The notes: generated by a model not told the origin, from the letters alone. Shown: positions 36,012 through 45,703, counted from the first letter of the stretch. The stretch is DNA of 64,000 bases from CAMLHP01 sp035759745 (GCA_035759745.1 DASTUF010000040.1:17452-81451), one strand, 5' to 3'. A program made the numbers and translations.

Positions 36012-37003
36012 CAGCTCCTCCGCTCCAGCACGTAAGCCACGCTGGCATGCAGCGCGTCGCGCGCCGGCGATGGCGCCAGGTGGTCGAGTTCGGCTTCGGC
36101 GCGCTGAGCCCACGCCTGGGCACGGGTGCGGGCATACTCCAGGCCGCCGGCGTCGGTGACCAGCGAGATGACCCGCGCGATCTGCGCATCATCGGGCGTC
36201 TCGGTGGCCATCAGCTGGCTCACTTCCCTGCGCCCCGATTCCGGCATCTTCGGCAGGGCGGCGATCAGCGGCAGCGTCACCTTGTGCTCTCGCAGGTCGA
36301 GCCCGGTGGGCTTGCCGGTGGTGGCGGCATCCGCGGTGTAGTCAAGCAGGTCGTCCACGATCTGGAAGATCATGCCAAGCGCATCACCAAACCGCGACAG
36401 TGCCGCGCGCTCACCAGGCGGCGCGCCCAGCCCGCCGACTTCGCACGCACCCGAGATCAGCGAGGCGGTCTTGGACCGGATCAGCAGGTCGTAGGCCGCC
36501 TCGTCGAACGCGAGCCGGTCGTGCGACAGCAGCTGGCGCATCTCGCCCACGGTCATCTCGTTGGTGACCCGGCCCAGCACCCGCAGGGGCTCGAGATCGT
36601 CCAGCCGCACCAGCTCGATCACCGCCCGGGAGTACAGGTAGTCGCCCATGATCACGCTGACCTGGTGGCTGAACAGCGAGTTGATCGTGGGCATGCCGCG
36701 GCGCAGCACCGAATGATCCACCGAATCATCGTGGACCAGCGTGGCGAGATGGATCAGTTCCACCACCGCCGCCAGGGTGATGGCGCGGCGATCGGGTCCG
36801 CCGGTGGCCTCGTCCGACAGCAGGAGGAGCGTGGGACGGAAGAGCTTCCCCTGCATCCGGAAGAGGTGGGAGTTCACCTCGGCGATGTAGGCGAAGTCGG
36901 CGGCGACCACTCGCCGCAGCTCCGCCTGCACCGCAGCCAGGCGCTCGCGCAGCGGATCCTGCAGCTCGGACAGTGTCGCGGGAATGGTCGAGCCTGAAGT
37001 CAT
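36011..37003 (-). CDS. Polyprenyl (octaprenyl/heptaprenyl) diphosphate synthase
   Basis: 330 residues. The first aspartate-rich motif is HDDSVD (Asp92-Asp96) and the second DDLLDY (217-221). GKLFRPTLLLL and GMPTINSLFSHQVSVIMGDYL agree with long-chain trans-prenyltransferases (IspB/HepT type), which make the side chain of quinones. The product length cannot be fixed from sequence, but small residues before the first motif suggest a long chain. The ATG overlaps the TPR gene's stop by four bases. Confidence 0.93.
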   Translation of the reverse strand: MTSGSTIPATLSELQDPLRERLAAVQAELRRVVAADFAYIAEVNSHLFRMQGKLFRPTLLLLSDEATGGPDRRAITLAAVVELIHLATLVHDDSVDHSVLRRGMPTINSLFSHQVSVIMGDYLYSRAVIELVRLDDLEPLRVLGRVTNEMTVGEMRQLLSHDRLAFDEAAYDLLIRSKTASLISGACEVGGLGAPPGERAALSRFGDALGMIFQIVDDLLDYTADAATTGKPTGLDLREHKVTLPLIAALPKMPESGRREVSQLMATETPDDAQIARVISLVTDAGGLEYARTRAQAWAQRAEAELDHLAPSPARDALHASVAYVLERRS

Positions 37004-39474
37004 GCCGAGTGCCCCGCCGACAGCTTGTGAATTCGGTCGCTCAGATCCATGAAGCGGATATCCACCGCGAGCGCTCGCTCGTATGCCGAGCGTGCCTCGG
37101 GCAGCTTGCGCTGTGCCTCGCAGGCGCGGCCCAGCCAGTAGAGCAGGCCGATCTTGTCGTCGTCCCCACCCTCCAGCGCCTCGACCGCGCGGTGCAGGAT
37201 GGTCTCGGCAATGGCGTACTGCTGCTTTTCGAAGAACGTCACGCCCAGCGCTTCCGAGGTGCGGAGGCGCCCGTTGGGTGCCCGCAGCGCCTTCTGGAAT
37301 TCAGCGATGGCTTCGTCCAGCAGGCCCATCTCCTTGAACGCGACGCCCAGATCGTAGTGGGCCTCGTAGTCCTCGGACCCGAGGTTGGCCTCGATGCCCT
37401 TCTTGAACTGGGCCAGCGTCTCCAGGAAATCCTTCTGCTCGTCGCCGGTGGGATCTTCCTTGTCCACCCGCATCCGGGTGTCCCGGGGCCCTTCCTCGTC
37501 GATGACCATCGCCCCGAAGTCCACGAAGCCCTCCGGTGGCGGCGGAAGATTGGCGGGCGGCGCGGCAACTGGCGGCGCGGCGGCTGCCGGCGCCGCGGGG
37601 GGTGGCTCGACGGCCGGTTCGGAGGGCTGGGAAAGCCATTCGATCGCGTCGCGCGCCGTCGCGTTGCCCGGATCGTGCTCCAGGACCCGCTGGTACACCG
37701 CCGCCGCCTTGACCGATTCGCCGCTCCGGACCAGGGCATCGGCAAGTCCGAGGTACGCGGTCATCAACCGCTTCCGGTCGCCACTGCGATACGCCAGCTC
37801 CACTCGCTTCTGCTGATGGCCGATCTCGTCCGGTTCCAGCGCCAGCAAGCGGTCGGACGCGTCCAGCGCCGCGTCCCACTCCTGGCGGGCCTCGAAGGCC
37901 TGCACTGCGATCACGAATTCCTCGGCGGCGCGGCTGCTGTCCCCCTGGGCGGAGAGCAACATGCCCAGTTCGAGGTGCGGACCCGGATCGTCGGGGTCGT
38001 CGAGAATACGGTCTTCCAGCGCCTCGATGGACGGCGGTTCGTCGCCGGCCACGAGGTCAGGCTCAACCACCGTCGCCGCATCGAACACCGGCTCCGGCAC
38101 GGTGTCGATTTCTGCCTCGGGTTCGGCGGCGAGGTCGGCGGCGGGTTCGGCCTCGGTGCCGCCAACGTCGTCACCCACATCGAAATCGTCGAGGTAGCGC
38201 ACCTGGCCGCCGGTGAAGCCATCCAGCAGGCCCTCGGTGTCGGGTTCCTCGGTGGGCAGCGAGATGGTATACGCCGAGCTGTCCTCGACCAGCCCGACAT
38301 CAAAGTCGAGCGATTCGTCCGCGGGCATGGCGCGTTCCTGTGGCATCGACTCGAGCGGCATCTCGAGCGCCGCGTCCATGCTCATGGGCGGCTCCTCCGG
38401 CGGCACGTCGTCATCACCGGCCGCGGAGAGACTCTCCACCTCGAGTCCACTTTCGTCCCGCGCATCCACCGACAGCTCGCTCGCGCCATCCAGCACCAGT
38501 CCGTCGAGCGGTTCTGCCGGCACCGGCTCGGCGTCAGGCACAATGAACTCGGCGCTCTCGAGGTCGGCCAGGGCCTCGCTGCCGGCGCTTTCCTCAGGCA
38601 GGACCGGCGGCTCGAAGGTGTCGAGACCTGCCACCGGCGCCTCGTCGACCGAGGCGGCATCGGCTTCGGCTCCTCCGACGGTCTCGAAGCCGGCCACGGG
38701 CTCGGCGGGCTGGGGTGCTGGTTCCGGCTCGGGCGGGGCGGCGTGAGCCGGCGCGCGGGACGGCTTGGCAAAGACCGGCGGCTCGTATCCGGTCTCGAGA
38801 AACACCAGACCTCCCGGCGCGGACGGCATAGCAGCACCGCCGTTGTCGCTGTCGCCCTCGGCCTCGTCCGCGCTCTGGGCGTGCAAGCGCTCGCGGGTAC
38901 GGCGAGCCCCTGCCCGATCGCCCCTCGCTTCGAGTTCGGTGGCGATCTTCTCCAGCTGGGTCTCGGCCTCCTTGTTCCGCGACGCGGCCCGAAGCAGGTC
39001 CACCAGCATCAGGCGAATGTCCTGGTTGCCGGCGTGCTGATCCGCGAAGACCTGCACCTGGCGAAAGGCGTCGTCCAGCTTGCCCAGCGTGTTCATCCGC
39101 TCGATGTACTCGAGCAGGTTCCGCTTGGATTCGGAAGCGACGTTCTTGCGGGCATGCAGGTGGGCGAGGCGAAGGTACACCTCAACCCTTCCGGGATTGA
39201 CCCGGAGCACCTTGCCAGCCAGTGCGATGGCGTTGTTGAGAAAGCCCTGTTCGGCGTAGAGTTCCGCGGCTCGCTCATAGGCATCGACCGCGGCGGCGGG
39301 ATCGTTCAGCTTGAGGTAAAGATCCCCGACTCGATTGTAGATGGCGAGATCGGCATCGGCGTCCCTGCCGGTCTCGAACTGCTGGATAGCCCGCTGGTAG
39401 ACGTCAATCGCCTTGCGCCAGTCCTCCCTCTGCTCGTGCTTCCGTGCCGTATCCTTGAGCTTCTCGAGATTCAT
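37000..39474 (-). CDS. Large TPR protein with acidic middle region
   Basis: 824 residues. TPR units fill about 1-200 (ADLAIYNRVGDLYLKLNDP, DAYERAAELYAEQGFLNNAI). A long Asp/Glu/Pro/Ala-rich stretch covers about 215-480. A second TPR array takes the C-terminus (LEHDPGNATARDAIEWLSQ, YDLGVAFKEMGLLDEAIAEF). No signal peptide is visible, so it is probably cytoplasmic. It is the first gene of the run leading to ispB, DUF4321 and tatA. It shares architecture with the protein at 31526-33379. No specific function can be assigned. Confidence 0.78.
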   Translation of the reverse strand: MNLEKLKDTARKHEQREDWRKAIDVYQRAIQQFETGRDADADLAIYNRVGDLYLKLNDPAAAVDAYERAAELYAEQGFLNNAIALAGKVLRVNPGRVEVYLRLAHLHARKNVASESKRNLLEYIERMNTLGKLDDAFRQVQVFADQHAGNQDIRLMLVDLLRAASRNKEAETQLEKIATELEARGDRAGARRTRERLHAQSADEAEGDSDNGGAAMPSAPGGLVFLETGYEPPVFAKPSRAPAHAAPPEPEPAPQPAEPVAGFETVGGAEADAASVDEAPVAGLDTFEPPVLPEESAGSEALADLESAEFIVPDAEPVPAEPLDGLVLDGASELSVDARDESGLEVESLSAAGDDDVPPEEPPMSMDAALEMPLESMPQERAMPADESLDFDVGLVEDSSAYTISLPTEEPDTEGLLDGFTGGQVRYLDDFDVGDDVGGTEAEPAADLAAEPEAEIDTVPEPVFDAATVVEPDLVAGDEPPSIEALEDRILDDPDDPGPHLELGMLLSAQGDSSRAAEEFVIAVQAFEARQEWDAALDASDRLLALEPDEIGHQQKRVELAYRSGDRKRLMTAYLGLADALVRSGESVKAAAVYQRVLEHDPGNATARDAIEWLSQPSEPAVEPPPAAPAAAAPPVAAPPANLPPPPEGFVDFGAMVIDEEGPRDTRMRVDKEDPTGDEQKDFLETLAQFKKGIEANLGSEDYEAHYDLGVAFKEMGLLDEAIAEFQKALRAPNGRLRTSEALGVTFFEKQQYAIAETILHRAVEALEGGDDDKIGLLYWLGRACEAQRKLPEARSAYERALAVDIRFMDLSDRIHKLSAGHSA

Positions 39475-39558
39475 TCGGCCGGATGGGAAGGGGAAAAATC
39501 CGATGGCGCTCGGGGTTGCGAAAGATAGGATTGGGGCGTGGAGGGAACAAGCGCGGGG

Positions 39559-41079
39559 TTACAGGGGTGACAGGGCCCCGGCGGTGACCGCGGCGGCTAG
39601 CCGTTCCAGGTCCGGAGCGGGGGGCCGATCCTCGACCAGAGGCGCAATCCCGGCCTCCTCGGCCCGAAGGAGCCGATGGAGCCGCTCGACGCCCCGACCG
39701 GGGCGCAGCGGGAGCAGCAGGTCCAGCCCCTGGGCCCCGCAGAGCAGCTCCGCGGCCACCACCATCTGGCCATTGGCGAGGATCCGGCGGCACTTGAACG
39801 CCGCAGCCATGCCCATGGGCACGAAGTCTTCCTGGTTCGCGTCGGTCGGGATCGAGCCGATGCTGGCCGGCATCGCGAGCGCACGGGATTCGGCCACCAG
39901 CGCCGCCGCCGTGATCTGGACCATCATGAACCCGGATGAAATGCCCGGCGTGGCCGTGAGGAATGCCGGCAGCCCGTGCGAGAGATCGGGATTCACCAGC
40001 CGCTCGGTGCGGCGCTCGCTGATGGCCTGCAGGGTGGTGAGCGTCATGGCCAGCACGTCCAGGGCCTGCGCCACCGGCTGGCCATGAAAGTTGCCGCCCG
40101 AAATCACTTCGCCAGTGTCGAACACCAGCGGGTTGTCGGTGCTGGCGTTGAGTTCGATGGACGCGGTGTCGCGGGCAAACCGGATGGCATCGGCCACCGC
40201 GCCCAGGACCTGGGGAGTGCAGCGCAGGCTGTAGGCGTCCTGCACCCGCGAGTCGTTCTCGCGGTGCGACTCGCGAATCTCACTGTCGACCAGCAGTTGC
40301 CGCAGCAGCTCCGCGCAGGCGACCTGCCCCGGGTGGGGACGATTGGCGTGGATCCGCGGGTCGAAGGGCGCCGGCGTCCCGCGAAGCGCCTCGAGGCTCA
40401 TCGCCGCCGCACCCACCGACGTCCGCCATAACACTTCGGCGTCGTGCACCAGCAGCGCCAGCAGCGCAGTCTGGGCCTGGGTGCCGTTGATGAACGAGAT
40501 GCCTTCCTTGGGGCCAAACCTCCACGGCTCAATCCCGGCGGCCGCCAGCGCTGGTCCCGCGGGCAGGCGGGCGCCGTCGGCGCCCAGCACTTCGCCCTCA
40601 CCCATCACCACCATGGCCACGTGGGCCAGCGGCGCGAGATCGCCGCTCGCGCCGACGCTTCCCTGCTCCGGGACCCACGGCACCACACCGGCATTGAGCA
40701 GCTGGATCAGCGCTGACACCAGGCCCGGCCGGACGCCACTGGTGGGGCGCGTGAGCACGTTGGCCCGGAGCAGCATCAGCGCGCGCACGGCTTCGGCGGG
40801 CAGTGGTGCCCCGACGCCGGCCGCGTGGCTCCGCAACAGGTTGACCTGCAGCTGATCGAGATCGGCGGGGTCGATGCGCACATTGGCCAGCTTGCCGAAC
40901 CCGGTATTGATGCCGTACATGGTCCGCCCACCGGCGACCGCGGCATCCACCAGGGCGCGACTGGCCTCGAGGCGGCGCTCCGCCTCAGGCGCGAGTGCGA
41001 TCTGCACACCCGGATCGCGGGCAGCGCGCACCACGGATTCGATGGTCAGCGAGGCGCCGTCGATTGTCAGCGTATGCAT
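39559..41079 (-). CDS. hutH: Histidine ammonia-lyase
   Basis: 506 residues. The MIO-forming triad Ala-Ser-Gly is at 144-146 in GSVGASGDLAPLAH; Tyr55 lies in MYGINTGFGKL; RPTSGVRPGL, QDAYSLRCTPQVLGA and STDNPLVF complete the lyase signature. It converts histidine to urocanate. The match to HutH is good, although tyrosine/phenylalanine lyases share these motifs. No hutU, hutI or hutG lies near, so a complete degradation pathway is not shown here. It follows an inverted heptamer tract. Confidence 0.93.
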   Translation of the reverse strand: MHTLTIDGASLTIESVVRAARDPGVQIALAPEAERRLEASRALVDAAVAGGRTMYGINTGFGKLANVRIDPADLDQLQVNLLRSHAAGVGAPLPAEAVRALMLLRANVLTRPTSGVRPGLVSALIQLLNAGVVPWVPEQGSVGASGDLAPLAHVAMVVMGEGEVLGADGARLPAGPALAAAGIEPWRFGPKEGISFINGTQAQTALLALLVHDAEVLWRTSVGAAAMSLEALRGTPAPFDPRIHANRPHPGQVACAELLRQLLVDSEIRESHRENDSRVQDAYSLRCTPQVLGAVADAIRFARDTASIELNASTDNPLVFDTGEVISGGNFHGQPVAQALDVLAMTLTTLQAISERRTERLVNPDLSHGLPAFLTATPGISSGFMMVQITAAALVAESRALAMPASIGSIPTDANQEDFVPMGMAAAFKCRRILANGQMVVAAELLCGAQGLDLLLPLRPGRGVERLHRLLRAEEAGIAPLVEDRPPAPDLERLAAAVTAGALSPL

Positions 41080-41105
41080 GCCCCGAACCTACCGAGGGAT
41101 GGGTA

Positions 41106-41194
41106 AAGTGAGAAGTGAGAAGTGACAAGTGAGAAGGCCACCCAGGCCCCGCCCCTTCTCACTTCTCACTTCTCACTTCTCACTTCTCACTTCC
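41106..41194. repeat. Inverted pair of AAGTGAG heptamer tracts
   Basis: Four units (AAGTGAG, AAGTGAG, AAGTGAC, AAGTGAG) fill 41106-41133; after a 17-base GC-rich spacer five ACTTCTC units run from 41161 into 41194. The two sides are perfect complements over most of their length, making a stem of roughly 30 pairs. The right side contains the last codon and the stop of the lipoprotein gene (AAG TGA), so the repeat itself supplies the stop. Confidence 0.92.
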
Positions 41195-42044
41195 GCCCCA
41201 CCAGCAACTCGGGGTTCCCCGGATCGGTCTGGAAGGCCCAGTCGAGAATCAGGAAGGTCCGGCCCACGTGGGTGACGCGGACAGCGCCATAGCGGAAGAA
41301 GGCGTCGTCGGCGGTCATCTCGAAGACGTAGCCCCAGCCGGGCAGCGCTTCGATGGCGGTGACATCGAATCCGGTATTGGGCGCGATGTCGATGCTGGTG
41401 AGGTCTTCCACCGGAGTCGTCCCGTAGAGCGCCACCTCGGTGCCGGCTCGCACCGGCTGGAGGAACAGGACGTCGTCGAGATCCCGCTCGACCGTAAAGT
41501 CGGCATTGATATCGGTCCCGCTGGTGACAAGGCCGAGCTCGGCGTTCTGCGACTGGCCATCACCATTGACATCCTGCCAGAAGCGGAAGCCACTCTCGGC
41601 ATCCTGCTCCTGCCGGGCGAAGACCACCACGTTCCGGGCATCGGGCCTGGGGGTGTCGTTGCGACTGACTGACGCGTCGCTCTCGAATTGGTCCACGCTG
41701 ATGGCCGTCACGAAGAAGCAGCGCGGCACGCCGTTGACCAGGGCGCCGGCGATGAACTCGGGCGCCACGGTGGTGCCTTCCAGCTGGGCGCTGGTGCTGC
41801 AGACGTCCTGGTCGAGATCATAGGACGAGCTGTACACCGCGTAGCTCTGGAAGTTGGCGGGATCGGACGCGTAGGAGTTGTCCGGCCAGACCAGAGCCAC
41901 GGCTCCGTCAAGCGAAGTGGTGGTGAGCCCCGAGGGAGGCGGCGGCGCGAACCCGTCGCTGGGCCCGTTGTTGTCGGAGCTGCAGGCCCCGAGCAGCCCG
42001 ACGGCGAGCAGCGCGCTCAGCGAGGACCACGAACGGCGGATCAT
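41187..42044 (-). CDS. Hypothetical lipoprotein, FnIII-like
   Basis: 285 residues with a signal ending in LGAC (Cys21). A Pro-rich linker precedes a beta-rich domain (SGLTTTSLDGAVALVWPDN and QSYAVYSS) that resembles fibronectin type III. The C-terminal half is beta-rich and acidic without a recognised motif. The last codons lie inside a heptamer repeat, so the C-terminus may have changed recently. Surface or periplasmic location expected; function unknown. Confidence 0.7.
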   Translation of the reverse strand: MIRRSWSSLSALLAVGLLGACSSDNNGPSDGFAPPPPSGLTTTSLDGAVALVWPDNSYASDPANFQSYAVYSSSYDLDQDVCSTSAQLEGTTVAPEFIAGALVNGVPRCFFVTAISVDQFESDASVSRNDTPRPDARNVVVFARQEQDAESGFRFWQDVNGDGQSQNAELGLVTSGTDINADFTVERDLDDVLFLQPVRAGTEVALYGTTPVEDLTSIDIAPNTGFDVTAIEALPGWGYVFEMTADDAFFRYGAVRVTHVGRTFLILDWAFQTDPGNPELLVGRK

Positions 42045-42162
42045 GTTGGCTCCAGAGAAGGAATGATTCGGTCAAGGGAAGCAGGGGCCGTGCCAATCGG
42101 CAACAATCCCGGATCCGGCCGGCAGTGAGGGTCCTGCGCCCAACTGTCCCCTGCCTGTGACG

Positions 42163-45100
42163 TCAGTTTCCCAGGGTGGACTGGTTGAAGTCCAGCTTCA
42201 GCTCGGGGAGGTCGGTCAGGTACACCGAGAAGTACACCGCCACATTGCCGTTGGCGTTGCGCACGAAGTTGAACGCAGCCCGCCAGTCGTGCAGGTCACG
42301 CTCCAGCCGCACCACGTGCGATTCGAAGCGCTTCTCGGTGACGTTGTACTGGGTCTGCCATGACACGGCCCAGAGCGGCGTGGGCGCGAAGATGGTGGCC
42401 ACGTTGAGGTTCTGCTGGGCCCGCTGCGACTCCGGCGGCAGCGACGGAATCGGACGCCGGCGCGACAGGCTGTACGTGACGTTGGCGGTGAATCCGCGGC
42501 CGGCGCCGGTCATCGGGATCTGGTCATTGGAATAGAACGAGCCCGGGCTGTCCGGTCGATTCATGCGGCCCGGTCCACCAAAGGGGCCGCCGTACTGGTC
42601 GTCATACGACCCGCCGGTGAACGGCGTACCGGCGTCATCCATCTCGGACGGCTCGCGCGGGCGACCGAGCCCGAAGAACCCGCCGATCGACCGGATCGTC
42701 CGCCCCGACAGCGAGAAACTGGCGCTCACGTTCTGCAGGAAGGGCGAGAACTCCGACGTGTCGACGCCGGCGCGTCCTCGCCAGAGATCGTGCGTCACCG
42801 ACAGGTTGAAACCGGGCAGCAGGTCGCTGAGGGCCGTATTGGTGATCGACTGGGTCACCCAGCCGGTGGCGCCGGGTTCCTTGGCCTGCTCGAAGTCGTA
42901 CACCAGCGGCGTGGTGGACAAGCTCAGCAGCCGGAACTTGCGCGCCGAGGTGCCGGCGGTGTCGCCCGGCTCCGGGCGACCCTTGCCCTCGAGGTTCTGG
43001 GTGAGCGCGAGGCTGAGGGTGTGCCGAGCGTCGCTCTGCAGCACGGGCTCCTGACCGGGCCGCGTCACCGCCCGCGCAAAGGCCTCGTTCACGCTGGCCG
43101 ACGGCGCGTATTCCCAGCGGACCAGGGGCGAGAAGCTGTGACGGAACCGCGTCACCGGCCCGATACCTCCACTGGTGAGGCCGAAGAACGTGGGCGAGAG
43201 TGACGCACTGAACAGCGGCCGCTTGTTCTGGAAGACCCACGCGCCGCCGGTGGCACGGTTGCGCACCCCGAAGAAGGGGCTCTGGGTCGACGCATTGGTG
43301 ACGCCGATGGTGGGCTGCAGCTTCCAGGTGCTCCGCGCCAGCAACGGGAGGTTGATGCCGGTCTCCCAGTTGAGGCCGGTCTGGAAGGAGCCGGGCGTGG
43401 CCGAATACACCAGCACCGAGTCGTTGGGATCGGGGGTCGAGAAGTCGGGCTGCAGCAGCGAATCGACCTCCCGCCCGGTGGTGCGCGTGTCCTGCATGGT
43501 GAGGGCGTTGCGCCAGTTGAAGGCGCCAATGCGGATCGGAGTGTCGAAGTTGAAGGAGGTGACCCGCGAGTTCTGGACCTGGGCGAGCGTGTCCACGCCA
43601 CCATCGGGGCGAAGCGTCAGGAGCGGTGCCAGGGGCCGGTTGCGGTCCTCGGTGCGGACCAGGCTCAGCCCGGGCGACCAGGTGATCGAGCGGCCGATAT
43701 CCAGCGGCTTGGGCGAGATCGTGAGTGACGGCAGCTGGGTAGTCGAGGTGCTGTCCGACAGGTTCTGGCGGCGATTGCCCCCGAGCGCGAGCGACCCCCA
43801 CCCGAAGCGGCGGGTAAAGTTGACGCTGCTGGTGATCTGCTGGGTGTTGAGCAGCGGATCGAGTGCGTTCTGCTCGACGATCGTGGAGTTGCTGAGGTAG
43901 TTGATGTCGAGGTTGAGGTTGGTCGAGATGTTGAATGCCTGGCGATGCGACCAGCGCAACCCGAAGCCGCGACCGCCGCCGGACTCAAACTGGCGGTTGA
44001 CCCCGAACGAGCCCTCCAGAAACCGGTCCAGCAGCTTGTACTGGCTCTCGACGCCGACCTGCACGTACCGGCCCGAGTACCAGTCCATGCGCGCGGTGAA
44101 ATCCACGTACTCGCTGGGCGCCCAGTAGTAACCCAGGTTGGTGATCTGCCGGTTGTACGTGTCGGACGTGCGCACCAGGTCGTTGATGCCGATCTTGGGG
44201 ACCAGGATCCCCGAGTGGCGGTTGGGACGGGTGTCCTGGAAGATGAATGGCAGCCAGAGCACCGGGATGTCGCGGATGTAGAGCACCACCGGCCGGGCCA
44301 CGATCACCGACTGCGACACCCACTTGATCTTGCCGGCGGCAAAGTGATAGTGGGCCGAAGGCAGGTCGCAGGAGGTGATCTCGCTGGCGCCCGCAAAGAT
44401 CCGGGTAGAACTCGAATCCTTCGAAACATTGCCGCGGAGGAACCAGACGGTGCCGCCTTCGTTGAACGACGTCTCGCCACCCCGGACCATGCCGCGCCTG
44501 CGGCAGGTGTCATAACGGATTCCTTCGCCCTCGAGCGGGGGGCGCCCGCCCTCCGTCAGCACCGGATCACCGCTGGCCGTGAGCAGGCATTCACCCTCGT
44601 CGTAGCCGATGCGCCCGGCGCGCAGGGTCATGCCCTCGCGTTCGGCGAAGGCGCTGCCCTCGAGCTGCATTCGCTGGTCAGCGGCCCAGAGGGTGGCGCT
44701 GTCGGAGCGGAACCGGGTGAAGACGTAGCCACTCCGGCGCAGCAACGCCTCGAGCACCGAGTCGCCGCTCTGGCCAGCGACGCGCGCCGCCCCAGGCACG
44801 AGCGAATCACCTGGCAGCAGCGAGTCCGGGCGGGGCTGTGTATCCGCCGGCACCGGCCGCGCCGGCTTCGCGACATCCTGGGCCTCGAGCCTGCCGCCGC
44901 CAGCCAGGGCCAGGAACAGCACCGCCGCCGCGGCCGCCGCCTTCCGGGCCCGGAGCCGCGCGATGATCGCCGAGCCGGCGTAGCCGATCTCGTACAGGAT
45001 GAGCAGCGGGATGGTGAACATGATCATCGTGAGCACGTCGGCGCCGGGCGACAGGAAGGCGCCGGCGATGCAGGCGAGCACGATGGCGTAACGGCGGAAA

Positions 45101-45681
45101 TAGTTGAGCCTCGCCGGCGTGGCGACCCCCAGCAGCGCGAGGATGATGATCAGCAGCGGCAGCTCGAACGAGATCCCCAGTGCCAGCAGCACGCGGAGCA
45201 GGAACGAGAAGTAGCCGTCATAGGTGATCATCGGCTGCAGCGACTCGTTCTGGAAACTGAAGAGCACGCGGAGCGTCTGGGGGACCACGAAGAGCCAGCC
45301 GAGGACCGCTCCCAGCAGGAAGAGGAGGCTGCCCACGAACAACGCGGGCACGATGACTTTCTTCTCGCGACCGTAGAGCGCGGGCGCCAGGAAGGCCCAG
45401 GTCTGCCACAGGACCACCGGCGTGGCGATCACCAGTCCGACCACCATGCTCAGCTTGAAGACGATCATCACCGGCTCGGTGGGGGTGAGCACGGTGAGCT
45501 TGCCGCCGGCGCCGAGATAGGGCTGGATGGGGCGGGAGATAAGGCCCACCAGCTCGAACCGCTGGACCACCATGAACCCGACCACGCAGCCAGCGACAAC
45601 GGCCAGCAGCGAGCGGATGAGGCGCGCGCGCAATTCCTCGAGGTGATCGAGGAACGGCATTTCGGCGCCGGGGCCGGTCAT
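42163..45681 (-). CDS. tatC: TatC fused to an LptD-like outer-membrane barrel
   Basis: One unbroken frame of 1172 residues. Residues 1-246 are a complete TatC (FLDHLEELRARLI near the N-terminus, conserved PTEP near 68, six membrane helices). A basic patch RLRARK and a hydrophobic stretch (248-260) ending in LEAQD look like a signal peptide. From about 268 the sequence is an LptD_2-type protein: RSGYVFTRFRSDSATLWAAD, SCDLPSAHYHFAAGKIK, RPVVLYIRDIPVLWLPFIFQ, then a long beta-barrel. TatC receives twin-arginine substrates; LptD inserts lipopolysaccharide into the outer membrane. No plausible start codon with a binding site lies between the halves. Cleavage at the junction would release both proteins; this is inferred. 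Confidence 0.85.
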   Translation of the reverse strand: MTGPGAEMPFLDHLEELRARLIRSLLAVVAGCVVGFMVVQRFELVGLISRPIQPYLGAGGKLTVLTPTEPVMIVFKLSMVVGLVIATPVVLWQTWAFLAPALYGREKKVIVPALFVGSLLFLLGAVLGWLFVVPQTLRVLFSFQNESLQPMITYDGYFSFLLRVLLALGISFELPLLIIILALLGVATPARLNYFRRYAIVLACIAGAFLSPGADVLTMIMFTIPLLILYEIGYAGSAIIARLRARKAAAAAAVLFLALAGGGRLEAQDVAKPARPVPADTQPRPDSLLPGDSLVPGAARVAGQSGDSVLEALLRRSGYVFTRFRSDSATLWAADQRMQLEGSAFAEREGMTLRAGRIGYDEGECLLTASGDPVLTEGGRPPLEGEGIRYDTCRRRGMVRGGETSFNEGGTVWFLRGNVSKDSSSTRIFAGASEITSCDLPSAHYHFAAGKIKWVSQSVIVARPVVLYIRDIPVLWLPFIFQDTRPNRHSGILVPKIGINDLVRTSDTYNRQITNLGYYWAPSEYVDFTARMDWYSGRYVQVGVESQYKLLDRFLEGSFGVNRQFESGGGRGFGLRWSHRQAFNISTNLNLDINYLSNSTIVEQNALDPLLNTQQITSSVNFTRRFGWGSLALGGNRRQNLSDSTSTTQLPSLTISPKPLDIGRSITWSPGLSLVRTEDRNRPLAPLLTLRPDGGVDTLAQVQNSRVTSFNFDTPIRIGAFNWRNALTMQDTRTTGREVDSLLQPDFSTPDPNDSVLVYSATPGSFQTGLNWETGINLPLLARSTWKLQPTIGVTNASTQSPFFGVRNRATGGAWVFQNKRPLFSASLSPTFFGLTSGGIGPVTRFRHSFSPLVRWEYAPSASVNEAFARAVTRPGQEPVLQSDARHTLSLALTQNLEGKGRPEPGDTAGTSARKFRLLSLSTTPLVYDFEQAKEPGATGWVTQSITNTALSDLLPGFNLSVTHDLWRGRAGVDTSEFSPFLQNVSASFSLSGRTIRSIGGFFGLGRPREPSEMDDAGTPFTGGSYDDQYGGPFGGPGRMNRPDSPGSFYSNDQIPMTGAGRGFTANVTYSLSRRRPIPSLPPESQRAQQNLNVATIFAPTPLWAVSWQTQYNVTEKRFESHVVRLERDLHDWRAAFNFVRNANGNVAVYFSVYLTDLPELKLDFNQSTLGN

Positions 45682-45703
45682 GCGAGCCGCGAGGCGCCCG
45701 GGT

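Noticed and set aside
36973..39528. 851-codon plus-strand frame opposite the large TPR gene
   Set aside because: Antisense shadow; the TPR units are on the minus strand.
41106..41194. CRISPR-like array
   Set aside because: Units are seven bases long, directly joined and without spacers; no cas gene is in the window.
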